This document shows positions 46,027 through 56,514 of a stretch of 64,000 bases of DNA, piece by piece. The position numbers were made by a program, and so were the translations under genes. Each line of letters begins with the position of its first letter. Position 1 is the first letter of the stretch. Source of the stretch: Micromonospora echinofusca (lineage in GTDB: Bacteria; Actinomycetota; Actinomycetes; Mycobacteriales; Micromonosporaceae); assembly GCF_900091445.1 (NCBI RefSeq), contig NZ_LT607733.1:2001501-2065500 (forward strand). Direction: 5' to 3'. Under the pieces are notes generated by a model that saw only the letters and a program-made list of their open reading frames with translations, was not told where the DNA came from and searched no databases.

Positions 46027-46682
46027 CCGCGCCGATCCGGGTGCTGGTCTGCGACGACCAGGAGCTGATCCGCGCCGGGTTCGCGACGATCATCGACGCC
46101 CAGCCCGACATGGAGGTCGTCGGCGAGTGCGGCGACGGGCGCACGGGGGTCGACCTGGCCGCTCGGCTGCGGCCGGACGTGGTGGTGATGGACGTCCGGA
46201 TGCCGGTGCTCGACGGCATCGAGGCGACCCGCCTGCTGGCCGGCGCCGGGGTCCCCGACCCGGTGAAGGTCCTCGTGGTGACGACGTTCAACCTCGACGA
46301 GTACGTCTACGAGGCACTGCGTGCGGGCGCCAGCGGCTTCCTGCTCAAGGACGCCCCACCGGCGCAGCTGCTCCACGGCATCCGCACGGTGGCGACGGGC
46401 GCCGCGCTGCTGGCCCCGGAGGTGACCCGGCATCTGGTGGGCAGGTACGCGGCCCGCATCCGCCCGGCCGAAGGCGACCCGAACGGCGGCGCGCTGACCC
46501 CGCGCGAGCTGGAGGTGCTCCGGCTCATCGCGGAGGGCCTGTCCAACAGCGAGATCGCCGCAGCCCTGGTGATCAGCCAGGAGACGGTCAAGACGTACGT
46601 GTCCCGCATCCTCACCAAGCTCGACCTACGCGACCGGGTGCAAGCCGTGGTGTACGCGTACCGCCGGGGCCTGGTGACCTGA
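46023..46682 (+). CDS. LuxR/NarL-type response regulator
   Basis: 219 aa. Receiver domain with LVCDDQELIRAGF (acid pair), phospho-Asp in VVVMDVRMPVLDGIEA near residue 55 and a LLKDAPP Lys. C-terminal LuxR helix-turn-helix: LTPRELEVLRLIAEGLSNSE, IAAALVISQETVKTYVS. Works with the upstream kinase; likely controls the operon including the CPBP gene (inference). Confidence 0.93.
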   Translation: MTAPIRVLVCDDQELIRAGFATIIDAQPDMEVVGECGDGRTGVDLAARLRPDVVVMDVRMPVLDGIEATRLLAGAGVPDPVKVLVVTTFNLDEYVYEALRAGASGFLLKDAPPAQLLHGIRTVATGAALLAPEVTRHLVGRYAARIRPAEGDPNGGALTPRELEVLRLIAEGLSNSEIAAALVISQETVKTYVSRILTKLDLRDRVQAVVYAYRRGLVT

Positions 46683-47168
46683 GGTCGTCCGCTACTCCTC
46701 GCGGGGTTCGTGCACACGAGCACCACGACGCCGGGCGTGGCGGGGGCCGGTTGCTGTCGGCGCTGGCGGTGCCGCTGTCGCGGCATTCCCCGGTCCGGGC
46801 GCTGCTGCGGATACCGGATGCCGCACCTGTGGTCCCACGGATGCTGGGCATGGATGATTCGCCCACCATCGAAGCAACGCGGACAGGGCGGTGAGGTGGC
46901 GTGAATGGGCCTTCGGCTGCGGAGCGGATCGCTGTGCCCCGGCTACGGCAGCCTCGACATGGCCGACGGTGCTGCCGCGGTAGCGGGCTGACCCATTCCC
47001 GTGTCGTGGTTCGGCTCACTGAAGGCGATGAAGTCCGCGGCGGCGATGCCCAATTGGCATGAACACCGCGGCTTCTGTCTTCGACCACATGCGGGATCGC
47101 TGCCAGCGTCGAGTCCTGCAAGCCCGGCACCGTCCGGCACCGGGCCCAACGCACGAATAGGGAGAGCG
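46683..47168. other. Gap before the beta-lactamase: no gene recognised
   Basis: About 490 bp. No frame on either strand shows a known domain, and no clear hairpin follows the regulator. The beta-lactamase promoter should lie in the right half. Confidence 0.45.
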
Positions 47169-48077
47169 ATGATGGTTTCTGCGACACACCGACTGGTGAG
47201 CGCGGTGGCAGTGATGTCCCTGGCGGCCTGCGGCCCCGCCGGTGCCGCCGAACAGCCGACGCGGGACCGTGCGGTGCCGGCCCCCGCGTCATCCACTCCC
47301 GACCGGGACCACGAGTTCCGGCAGCTGGAGAAGAAGTTCGACGCGCGGCTGGGGGTCTACGCGATCGACACCGGAACCGGCCGGACGGTGGGGTACCGGG
47401 CCGACGACCGGTTCGCGTACACCTCGACGTTCAAGGCCCTGGCCGCCGCGGAGGTCCTCGACGAGACCACCGACGCCGAGCTGGACCGGGTGGTGCGGTA
47501 CTCGGCGGACGACCTGGTGACCTACTCGCCGATCACCCAGCTGCACGTCGCCGACGGCATGACGCTGCGCGCGATCGCCGACGCCGCCGTGCGGTACAGC
47601 GACAACACCGCCGGTAACCTGCTGTTGCGCCAGCTCGGCGGACCGCGGAAGTTCGAGAAGGAACTGCGCGAGGTCGGAGACAAGGTCACCGATGCGGCGC
47701 GCTACGAGACCGCGCTCAACGAGGCGAGGCCGGGTGACCGGCGGGACACCAGCACCGCGCGAGCCCTGGCCCAGGACCTGCGGGCGTACGCCGTCGGCGA
47801 CGCCCTCGAACCCGCGGACCGCGACGTGCTCACCGGTTGGCTGCGGGGCAACACCACCGGCGACGAGCTGATCCGCGCCGGAGTCCCCGACGGCTGGGTC
47901 GTCGGTGACAAGACCGGCGCCGGCGGGTACGGCACCCGCAACGACATCGCGGTGATCTGGCCCCCGAACCGCGCGCCGATCGTCCTCGCGGTGCTGTCCA
48001 GCCGCGACGAAGAGGACGCCGGCTACGACAACGCCCTCATCGCCCGGGCAACGGAGGTCGTGATCGCCGCGTTGTGA
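47169..48077 (+). CDS. bla: Class A beta-lactamase (lipoprotein)
   Basis: 302 aa. Hydrolyses beta-lactams. A lipoprotein signal ends [11 protein letters not shown] (lipobox LAAC), so it is membrane-anchored outside. Catalytic motifs: TSTFK (Ser-x-x-Lys, near residue 86), YSDN (SDN loop), the omega loop [13 protein letters not shown] with the general-base Glu and Asn, and [11 protein letters not shown] (KTG). All residues needed for activity are present. Start ATG 47169 or 47172 after GGGAGAG. Confidence 0.93.
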   Translation: MMVSATHRLVSAVAVMSLAACGPAGAAEQPTRDRAVPAPASSTPDRDHEFRQLEKKFDARLGVYAIDTGTGRTVGYRADDRFAYTSTFKALAAAEVLDETTDAELDRVVRYSADDLVTYSPITQLHVADGMTLRAIADAAVRYSDNTAGNLLLRQLGGPRKFEKELREVGDKVTDAARYETALNEARPGDRRDTSTARALAQDLRAYAVGDALEPADRDVLTGWLRGNTTGDELIRAGVPDGWVVGDKTGAGGYGTRNDIAVIWPPNRAPIVLAVLSSRDEEDAGYDNALIARATEVVIAAL

Positions 48078-48157
48078 CGGTGTGCCGGCTGCCGCGGAAT
48101 GTCACGGTGCGGTGGTGACGCGGTTCGCGCGAGCGGCGGGCCGGGGCCACCAGCTGA

Positions 48158-49078
48158 CTAACTCCACCAGGGCAGGGCACCCGTCCGCAGGTGGTCGTGC
48201 AGGCAGCGGGCGACCTGTGCCATCGCCGCCTCGCCACCGGGTTGGGCGACGGCGGGTACCCGGGAGGCGGTGAGCGCGGCGACCGCGTACGACTGCCCGT
48301 CGGCGTGGTCGACCACGCCCACCTCGTGGCGCAGATGCAGCAGGGTGCCGGTCTTGGACGACCAGCGGGAGGCGTCGGAGGTGAAGTCGGGGGCCAGCCG
48401 CTGCCGGTGCAGGTTGTCGCCCATCAGGGCGCGTACCCGCGCGGCAGCGGTCTCCTTGATCGCCGACGGCCGCCAGAGGGCCTGCAGCAGGTCGACGAAG
48501 GCCCGGGCCGACCCGGAGTTGGCGCGGGTGACGTCGAGCTGGGCGACCGGGTGGCCATGCCCGGGGGTCACCGCGCCGATGGCGAGGGAGTGGGCCAGGT
48601 GCACGTCGTCGGGGCCGAGACGTTCCGCCGGCGTGTCGGCGAGGTCACCGACCCGGTGCCGTACGGCGATGCCGTCGATGCGCAGTCGCCGCAGCTCGGC
48701 GGCGACCGCGGCCGGCGGGGTGAGGTCGAACAGGGCGTCGGCGGCGACACCGTCGCTGATGCAGGTGCTCAGGTAGAGCAGGTCCTCCACGGCGATCCGC
48801 GCGGGATGGCGGAAGCGGCTCAGCCCGGTCGGGCCCGGGGTGATGATACGACCGGGCGGGACGTCGACCGGCGTCGCCGGATCGAGTTCCCCGCGCGCGA
48901 TCCGTTCCTCGACGGCGACCGCCAGCGGCACCTTCACCAGCGACGCCGCCGGATACGGGGTGTCCGCGTCGAAGCCGATCTCCTCGCCGGTGTCGAGGTT
49001 GCGGACCAGGAAGGCGCCGTGCAGCCCCGCCTCGTCAAGCAGGTCCTGGGCGTTGCGTACGACGGCGATGGCGCTCAT
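48158..49078 (-). CDS. Beta-lactamase-fold serine hydrolase
   Basis: 306 aa. No signal peptide. SxxK in YPAASLVKVPLA and KTG in RWSSKTGTLLHLRHEVG give a penicillin-binding/class A fold, but the SDN and Glu-containing omega loop are not clear, so it is probably not a true beta-lactamase. The start overlaps the end of the LysR gene (ATGA), and both run on the minus strand, so the pair resembles ampC/ampR-type gene-regulator units in layout. Convergent with the bla gene. Confidence 0.78.
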   Translation of the reverse strand: MSAIAVVRNAQDLLDEAGLHGAFLVRNLDTGEEIGFDADTPYPAASLVKVPLAVAVEERIARGELDPATPVDVPPGRIITPGPTGLSRFRHPARIAVEDLLYLSTCISDGVAADALFDLTPPAAVAAELRRLRIDGIAVRHRVGDLADTPAERLGPDDVHLAHSLAIGAVTPGHGHPVAQLDVTRANSGSARAFVDLLQALWRPSAIKETAAARVRALMGDNLHRQRLAPDFTSDASRWSSKTGTLLHLRHEVGVVDHADGQSYAVAALTASRVPAVAQPGGEAAMAQVARCLHDHLRTGALPWWS

Positions 49079-50007
49079 GCCGGACCTCCCGGCGACCGGT
49101 CACCGGGTGCGCGACCCCCGGCTGACCCCGGGTGACCGTCGGGCGCGCCCAGGCACCGTGCGATGTCCCCGTACAGGACCGTGCCGATCTGGTCGAGGTC
49201 CTCACGTACGCCGGCGGCGACGTCGTAGCCCCGCAGGAGCCGCGGGCCGGCGAGGGGACGCCAGTGCAGTCCGAAGTCCTCGGCCTGCTGATGTGAGCAG
49301 AGCAGCAGGTCGGGGGAGTCGAGGGCCGCTGCGGCGGCGTCGACGAGGGACGACGCGACCGTCACCTGAGCCGGCACCAGGCCGGCCGACTGGCCGGCAC
49401 GGGTCAGTGGGTCCCGCAGGTGCGCGACGTCGTCTTCGGGCTGGACCAGGATCCGCCGGCGTGCCTGCGTACGGGCTCGGCCGCTGCGCAGCGTCTCCAG
49501 GAACACCGTCGGCGCCGGGAAGGGGGTCCGGGCGGCCAGCCCGAGCGGCACCCGCCAGGCTGCCGCCGCCTCCGGAACGGCCACGATGCCGGCACCGACC
49601 TCCAAGGTCCGGCAGAGCCGGGCGCGCTCCTGCGGGCCGGCCGGCCGGACCTCCAGGTGCATCCGCTGCCGTCGTGCCGCGACCACCAGATCGGCGAGGC
49701 GGTGCGGCGGGCAGATCTCAGGTACGGCGACCCGCAGCGGGCGCATCCGTGCCCGCTCGGCGTCGTCGCCCATGGCGTCGGCGAGGTCGACCAGGCGCCG
49801 TGCCGACGGCAGCATGTCCTGCCCGAACGACGTCAACCGGACCGCCCGGGACGACCGGTCGAACAGCCGCGCCCCGAAGTGCTTTTCCAGCGCGGCGATG
49901 CGGCGACTGGCGACCGACTGGGGGATGCCCGCGGCGGCGGCGCCGGAGGTGAAGCTGCCGTGGCCGCTGACGGCGACGAAGGCCCGGCAGGCGGCGACCA
50001 CATCCAC
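49075..50007 (-). CDS. LysR-family transcriptional regulator
   Basis: 310 aa. The N-terminal winged helix-turn-helix ACRAFVAVSGHGSFTSGAAA, IPQSVASRRIAALEKHFGAR is a LysR type, with the substrate-binding domain beyond residue 90. It is transcribed together with the serine hydrolase, unlike the usual divergent LysR layout. Confidence 0.9.
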   Translation of the reverse strand: MDVVAACRAFVAVSGHGSFTSGAAAAGIPQSVASRRIAALEKHFGARLFDRSSRAVRLTSFGQDMLPSARRLVDLADAMGDDAERARMRPLRVAVPEICPPHRLADLVVAARRQRMHLEVRPAGPQERARLCRTLEVGAGIVAVPEAAAAWRVPLGLAARTPFPAPTVFLETLRSGRARTQARRRILVQPEDDVAHLRDPLTRAGQSAGLVPAQVTVASSLVDAAAAALDSPDLLLCSHQQAEDFGLHWRPLAGPRLLRGYDVAAGVREDLDQIGTVLYGDIARCLGAPDGHPGSAGGRAPGDRSPGGPA

Positions 50008-50141
50008 CCACCGAACCTATACCCGTGGCGCATGGACGAACCGGCGCTGATCGACAAGGTCCCGCCGGTACGCACTCGGCGCCCGACCAGCTGTTCGCCG
50101 ACCTCGCCAACGACCACGACGAGTACCGCGTGCCGACCAGC

Positions 50142-50621
50142 TCAGGGAAGCGTCGTCACCGCGACCGCGCGTGTCTTGTCGATCAGGACGAGCAGCAGGA
50201 CGAACGCGGTGACGGCCGTGGCGGTGCGGATGTCGTGGTAGACCTCCCAGCGTTGCAGGAGTTCGGCGTGGTCGGGCGGGAGCGAGGCCACGGACCATGT
50301 CTTGATCCTTCCGTTGATGGGGACGTTTCCGAACCGGGTGACGAGCAGGGAGGTGAGTGCGAGTACGCCCGCTGCGGCGGCGTACCACCGGGTGGCGACG
50401 CGCAGCGTGATCGCGAGCCAGAACGAGGTGAGCAGGCTGACTGCCATCAGCGCCTGCATGAAGATGCCGTTCATGTACATGAGCGCTGTGCGGTACTGCA
50501 GGTGGACGTCCAGGGGGACCGCGTCGAAGGTGGGGACGACGGAGGCGAGGGCGTAGGCGAACGCGCCGGCGAGCAGCCCGGTGGACAGCAGAGCGAGCGC
50601 CTGGGCGGTTCGGCTAAGCAC
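50142..50621 (-). CDS. DUF1772 / anthrone-oxygenase-like membrane protein
   Basis: 159 aa. GTG start at 50621 overlaps the upstream gene by 8 nt. Four membrane helices (ALALLSTGLLAGAFAYALAS, NGIFMQALMAVSLLTSFWLA, YAAAAGVLALTSLLVTRFGN, TATAVTAFVLLLVLIDK), with the family's NVPINGRIKTW and WEVYHDIRT motifs. Members include anthrone oxygenases, but most are uncharacterised. Probably works with the carboxymuconolactone-decarboxylase-like partner. Confidence 0.8.
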   Translation of the reverse strand: MLSRTAQALALLSTGLLAGAFAYALASVVPTFDAVPLDVHLQYRTALMYMNGIFMQALMAVSLLTSFWLAITLRVATRWYAAAAGVLALTSLLVTRFGNVPINGRIKTWSVASLPPDHAELLQRWEVYHDIRTATAVTAFVLLLVLIDKTRAVAVTTLP

Positions 50622-51633
50622 CGCGTGCTCCCGTTGCGTAAGTCCCGGCGAGATCTGCTTCGATGTGGCCGACGGCCGCCATCGCGCCGTACGCGAGTAG
50701 ATAGACGGTGCAGTGGTCGGAGTACCGCCGGTCTGTCCCCCGCCAGGCGGCAACCTGGTCGTTGGTGAGGGCATCGGGTGCGAGTCCGGCGAGGATGGCC
50801 ACGCGCGCCCCGGTCTGTTCCTGATCGGGCAGCCTTGAGAGCGGCTCGTCCAGTTGGTCGGTGTCGGTGGTCCGGCGGCCCCGATGTGTGCCGATGACGC
50901 TGGACACGACATCGCGGGCGGCAGGGGTGAGCAGGCCGGCTCCTTGCCCGGCCACGGCGACCAGGGTGGCGTACGCCCTGCCTGCCGGGGCACCACCGGC
51001 CCACTCCGGTAGTTGCCCTTCAGGCAGGCCGGCCAGCAGGGACAGACTCGCGCCGGACACCCGGTCGGTCCGCCATGGCCGCAACACCGGGGCGCCCGCG
51101 AAGGCAGGCTCGTCGGCGGGGTTCAGGGTGCCGGGCGTGAGGCCGGCAGGCAGCATGGCGAGCACCATGCGGTTGATGAAGTGGCTGAACAGTGCTGTTC
51201 CGAAGTATTCGGCGACCGGTTCGCCGGGCAGTGGCGCGGGGGCGCCCGCAGTGGCGGTTGATCGGGCCCAGTCGAGCAGTGCCGCGAGCCGCACGTCGGC
51301 AGGTTGTTCGCCCCGGTCGATGGCGTCAGCCAGGTCCGGCCGGCCGAGTAGCCGCAGGGCGCCCAGCCAGGCAAGCGTGTCGTAGTGGCAATGGTTCGCC
51401 TGTGACACGCCGAGCGCCACCAGCGTCTTGTCAAGGACGGGTGCGGCTCCGACGAGTTGCGCTTCGCGGGTGAGGCTCCAGCCGGCGGCAAGGATCTCCG
51501 GCGCCGGTGAGGTCATCTGCACAGCGGGGCCGATGCTGCTTGCCTCGGCGTTGACCTGCTCGTAGACCCTGGACACCAGGCCGTTGGCCCGCTCGGGCGC
51601 GACGGGGGTGACGTGCCTTACGTACGTTGACAT
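50614..51633 (-). CDS. Carboxymuconolactone-decarboxylase/AhpD-like protein
   Basis: 339 aa. The ATG at 51633 sits 5 nt after GGGAGGA. Two related halves suggest a duplicated CMD fold. The first half has SQANHCHYDTLAWLGALRLL, which resembles the CMD helix motif but with a single Cys, so the redox pair of true AhpD is missing. Overlaps the DUF1772 gene. Substrate unknown. Confidence 0.68.
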   Translation of the reverse strand: MSTYVRHVTPVAPERANGLVSRVYEQVNAEASSIGPAVQMTSPAPEILAAGWSLTREAQLVGAAPVLDKTLVALGVSQANHCHYDTLAWLGALRLLGRPDLADAIDRGEQPADVRLAALLDWARSTATAGAPAPLPGEPVAEYFGTALFSHFINRMVLAMLPAGLTPGTLNPADEPAFAGAPVLRPWRTDRVSGASLSLLAGLPEGQLPEWAGGAPAGRAYATLVAVAGQGAGLLTPAARDVVSSVIGTHRGRRTTDTDQLDEPLSRLPDQEQTGARVAILAGLAPDALTNDQVAAWRGTDRRYSDHCTVYLLAYGAMAAVGHIEADLAGTYATGARGA

Positions 51634-51857
51634 TGTTGGTCCTCCCACGATCAGATCTGCGTCCGCCGGTGCCTAGATCATGGCCGCGAATCAACCACCG
51701 GTCGTCCCGCCGACGTGGGCACTCTCGGCTGCCGCGCGCGCGGCACGCGCCTACCATGTCCGCCGCACGCGCCGCCGCGTCTACCGCGTTCGCGGTACGC
51801 CGCCGATCGTCCCCGCAGGCGACGTCGCCGCCGACGTGAACCGGTTAGGGTGCCCGC

Positions 51858-52970
51858 ATGGGCAAGATCGCGGCCGGGGTACGGCATTGGGGGCTCGCCG
51901 TATGCGTGGCCGCGATGCTCCTGGTCGCCGGAGCCTCCGTCGCACCCGAGCGGACCGATCTGCGCCTGCTGGGATTCGTGCTGCTCGCAGTCGACGGGCT
52001 GGTCCTTGCCCTACGTCGCCGGGCGCCGGTCGGCGTGCTGGTCGTGACAGCCGGGTGTGTGCTGGCCTACCAGGCGCTCGGCTTCGAGGTGCCACCCGTG
52101 GCGTTGCTGTTCGCGGTGTACGCCGCAACCCGTTCCGGTCACCGTCGCCCCGTGCTGGTGGTAGCCGCGATCGTGCTCGCCGCACAGCCGTTCGTGGCCC
52201 TGGTGTCTCCTGGCGGCCCCCGGGCGGGTGAGGCGTTCGCCCAAGGCGTCCTCGGGCTGGGGTGGGTCCTCGCCTGCGCAGCGGCCGGCGAAGCGCTGCG
52301 GCAGGCCGAACAACGGGCGAAGGAAGCGGAGCGGACGCGGGAGGAGATCGCTGGTCGTCGTGCCAGTGAGGAGCGGCTACGCATCGCGCGAGAACTGCAC
52401 GACTCGCTCACCCACCAGATCTCGGTCATCAAGGTGCAGGCCGGCGTGGCCGTGCATCTCGCGCGAAAACGGGGGGAGGAGGCACCGCCAGCGCTGGCGG
52501 CGGTCGAGGAGGCCGCCCGCGAGGCGACCCGGGAACTGCGCGCCACGCTCGGAGCGCTGCGCGGCGACGAGCAACACTCCCCGCACGGGCTCGAGCAGAT
52601 CGACGAGCTGGTGCAACGGGCACGCTCGACCGGCGTGACGGCGACCCTGACCGTAGCTGGGCACCGACGCCAACTGCCGAGTGCGGTGAGTCGGGCCGCG
52701 TACCGGATCACCCAGGAGGCACTGACCAACGTCGCCCGCCACGCCGGCCCGGCCACCGCATCGGTGCGCATCAGCTACGGACCGGACACGCTCACCGTAC
52801 GAATCGACGACGACGGCAAAGCCACCCCGAGGACCGATCCGGTACCCGGTGTCGGGCTGCTCGGCATGCGCGAACGCGTCACCGCCCTCGGCGGCCGGCT
52901 GGAGGCCGGCCCCCGACGCGACGGTGGCTTCACCGTACAAGCCACCGTTCCCGTGGACGGCGCGCCATGA
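51858..52970 (+). CDS. Sensor histidine kinase (HisKA_3)
   Basis: 370 aa. N-terminal membrane part of about four helices (LAVCVAAMLLVAGASV, LLGFVLLAVDGLVLAL, PVLVVAAIVLAAQPFVAL, VLGLGWVLACAAAGEAL), then the phosphorylated His in IARELHDSLTHQISVIK near residue 180 and HATPase GLLGMRERVTALGGRL. ATG 51858. The stop overlaps the response regulator (ATGA). Confidence 0.93.
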   Translation: MGKIAAGVRHWGLAVCVAAMLLVAGASVAPERTDLRLLGFVLLAVDGLVLALRRRAPVGVLVVTAGCVLAYQALGFEVPPVALLFAVYAATRSGHRRPVLVVAAIVLAAQPFVALVSPGGPRAGEAFAQGVLGLGWVLACAAAGEALRQAEQRAKEAERTREEIAGRRASEERLRIARELHDSLTHQISVIKVQAGVAVHLARKRGEEAPPALAAVEEAAREATRELRATLGALRGDEQHSPHGLEQIDELVQRARSTGVTATLTVAGHRRQLPSAVSRAAYRITQEALTNVARHAGPATASVRISYGPDTLTVRIDDDGKATPRTDPVPGVGLLGMRERVTALGGRLEAGPRRDGGFTVQATVPVDGAP

Positions 52971-53629
52971 TTCGGGTCCTGCTCGTCGACGACCAGCCAC
53001 TGCTGCGGGGCGGATTCCGCGCGCTGCTCGCCGCCGAGGACGACATCGAGGTCGTCGGCGAGGCCGCCGACGGTAGCGAAGCCGTTGCGCTGGTCGCTCG
53101 GCACAGGCCGGACGTCGTGCTGATCGACATCCAGATGCCCGTCATGGACGGTATCGAGGCGACCCGACAGATCGCCGCGAACCCCGATCTGACTGGCGTA
53201 CACGTCGTCGTCCTGACCAACTACGGTTTCGACGAGTATGTCTTCAACGCCCTGCGCGCCGGTGCCACCGGGTTCCTCGTCAAGACCATCGAGCCCGCCG
53301 ACCTACTCCATGCCGTACGGGTCGCCGCCCGTGGCGACGCCCTGCTCGCGCCGTCCATCACCCGCAAACTGATCAGCGAGTACGTGTCCCGGCCGATCCG
53401 GACACGCGCCGACTCGGCCCTCGAGCAACTGACGAGCCGGGAGCGCGAGGTTGTCACGCTCGTCGCGCGAGGGATGTCCAACGAGGAGATCGCGCAGCAC
53501 CTGGTGATCAGTCCGATGACCGCCAAGACTCATGTCAACCGCGCGATGGCCAAGCTCCATGTTCGTGATCGCGCCCAACTGGTGATCCTCGCCTACGAGA
53601 CTGGGCTGGTCACCGCACCGCAGTCGTGA
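52967..53629 (+). CDS. LuxR/NarL-type response regulator
   Basis: 220 aa. Receiver: LLVDDQPLLRGGFRALL, phospho-Asp in VLIDIQMPVMDGIEATRQ near residue 53, VKTIEPAD Lys. LuxR helix-turn-helix: LTSREREVVTLVARGMSNEE, IAQHLVISPMTAKTHVN. Partner of the kinase just upstream. About 44% of the receiver matches the regulator at 46023 by eye, so the two systems are paralogous in type but not recent copies. Confidence 0.93.
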   Translation: MIRVLLVDDQPLLRGGFRALLAAEDDIEVVGEAADGSEAVALVARHRPDVVLIDIQMPVMDGIEATRQIAANPDLTGVHVVVLTNYGFDEYVFNALRAGATGFLVKTIEPADLLHAVRVAARGDALLAPSITRKLISEYVSRPIRTRADSALEQLTSREREVVTLVARGMSNEEIAQHLVISPMTAKTHVNRAMAKLHVRDRAQLVILAYETGLVTAPQS

Positions 53630-53652
53630 GCGTCGATTGCTGGTCTTGGTCG

Positions 53653-53900
53653 TCAACCCGTTCTCGGCCGCCAGTAGCGGGTGCGGCCTGTCTGTCGGCG
53701 CGCTGCGGAGCCGGTCGTTCCGGTGGCTGCGGCCTGGGTCGGCTCGTCGTACGAGATGATGTTGATCTGCCATGGCGCGCCCTGCGAGAAGCGGGCCTCG
53801 ATGGTGGCGTTGACGCCCGGCGCGCGGTTGCCGACCCGGGGCAGCTCCGGCCGGAACTGGCGACCACCCTCACGGTCGGTCAGAGCACCGCGTCCCCCGC
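53653..53900 (-). pseudogene. Unrecognised gene 3' fragment (possible secreted enzyme)
   Basis: The minus-strand reading NATIEARFSQGAPWQINIIS followed by YDEPTQAAA looks like real protein ending in a low-complexity tail, but it has no start and no continuation upstream of about 53900. The family is not recognised. It lies between the response regulator and the xylanase promoter. Confidence 0.35.
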
Positions 53901-53967
53901 AACCTGACGTACGCCGGCAGCATCCCGGCGCGACGAGGCACAGCCCGGAGCTCGCCGCTCGGCCGGC

Positions 53968-53985
53968 CATGATATCGCTAACATG
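53968..53985. promoter_or_regulatory. LacI-type operator-like palindrome
   Basis: CATGATATCGCTAACATG is an imperfect palindrome centred on CG, of the TGTTAnCGnTAACA type bound by LacI-family sugar regulators. It lies about 500 bp upstream of the GH10 xylanase, so its target is uncertain. Confidence 0.5.
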
Positions 53986-54189
53986 AACTGCCTCCGGCTT
54001 TTCTGCCCCCAGGCCGTCGCCCGGGGCACCCGGTCGGGATGCCGCGTTCCGACATGACCGTCGCCGGCTTTTCGTCCGCCGCACCTGATCGTGCGGACGT
54101 GCGCCGATGGCGATGCGGGCCGCGCCCGGCGCGCGCCGACGGTGTCCCGGAGGTGTGGCATGGCGGCGCCGGCACGTCTTGACGAATCG

Positions 54190-54249
54190 AATGTTATCGC
54201 TCACTCTCGATGTCGAGAATGACGGCAGCCGTGGCTCACCGGGCGAGCC
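54190..54249 (+). promoter_or_regulatory. Operator plus leader hairpin upstream of the GH10 xylanase
   Basis: ATGTTATCGCTCAC (54191-54204) is a LacI-type half-palindrome also found upstream of the GH30 gene. It is followed after 28 nt by GGCTCACCGGGCGAGCC (54233-54249), a 5-bp hairpin. The same operator-hairpin pair, with the same spacing, precedes the GH30 gene, so both xylanases are probably controlled by one regulator. Confidence 0.6.
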
Positions 54250-54471
54250 CGCTGGCCGGACCTCGCGCCCAGGGCATCCCAGGCCCCGTCTCAGGACCAT
54301 CAGCAGCTGTGTACGACAGCCGAGAGGGCTGCCGTGCCGGCGCGGACCGGGCGATGACCGGCGAAGGCGCCTGGGAGGCGTCGCCACCCACCCGTCTGAC
54401 CGTCAGCGAACCGCGTCCGCCGTTCCGGACCGGCTCGCCTGAGCGAAATGGCACATCACCATCACCGCTGA

Positions 54472-55959
<1,488 letters not shown>

Positions 55960-56042
55960 GCCGACCGTACCGTCGGCACAGCGAACCACAGCAGGATCCC
56001 TGAGAAGGCGTCGGCTGGTCGCGGAGGTTGTGAACCGGTACT

Positions 56043-56078
56043 CACGGTGGCGCGGACGGCATCGTCCGCGCCACCGTG
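56043..56078 (+). terminator. Hairpin terminator after the GH10 xylanase
   Basis: Perfect 16-bp stem CACGGTGGCGCGGACG / CGTCCGCGCCACCGTG with a GCAT loop, 83 nt after the stop. Very strong for an actinomycete terminator, no U-tract. Confidence 0.8.
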
Positions 56079-56149
56079 CGGCATCGCTCGCTTTCGAGAA
56101 CCACCTCGCGCTCGACCCCACGTGCAGGGGCAGGCCGTCGAGGGCCTGC

Positions 56150-56260
56150 CCCCGTTCGCTGCGCAGAGGTGGTAATCGTCCAGTTGTGCCAGCCGCCGGT
56201 GCCTCCCGCGGTGCAGGTGCCGACGACCGGGCCGTTCGTACTGTTCAGCCGCGGTTCGAT
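56150..56260 (-). pseudogene. CBM6-like carbohydrate-binding module fragment
   Basis: The minus strand reads IEPRLNSTNGPVVGTCTAGG, then TGGWHNWTITTSAQRTGAG. IExRLxSxxGPxVGTC...TGGWxxW is the core of a CBM6 module as found in xylan- and arabinan-degrading enzymes. No catalytic domain or start remains. Remnant of a third glycan-degrading gene between the two xylanases. Confidence 0.65.
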
Positions 56261-56434
56261 CCACCGCTGGTCGGTACGCCCGCAGCCGGCGAGTCCGGGA
56301 GCTGCGGGTCTGGCGGGCGAAGCGTCCCCTCACTACCGGAGTCGCCGGCTCGCTGGCCTGGTGCGACCCAGGCGGGCGGGTGCTGGCCGATCTGGCCCCG
56401 CGCCGGCGGCAGACCTCGGGCTGACCCGGGGACG

Positions 56435-56482
56435 GGGCGGGTGGGTGCGGGTGCTGCGGTGCCGGCACCCACCCACCCGCCC
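56435..56482 (-). terminator. Hairpin terminator after the GH30 gene
   Basis: GGGCGGGTGGGTG (56435-56447) pairs with CACCCACCCGCCC (56470-56482). It lies 33 nt beyond the GH30 stop on the minus strand. No U-tract. Confidence 0.65.
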
Positions 56483-56514
56483 GAACGCGATGCGACGAGC
56501 GCGGTGGGGAATCT

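Noticed and set aside
50032..50140. Gene start MDEPALIDKV... with a frame-shifted continuation DQLFADLANDHDEY
   Set aside because: Looks like a decayed scrap, but it is too short and split between frames to name.
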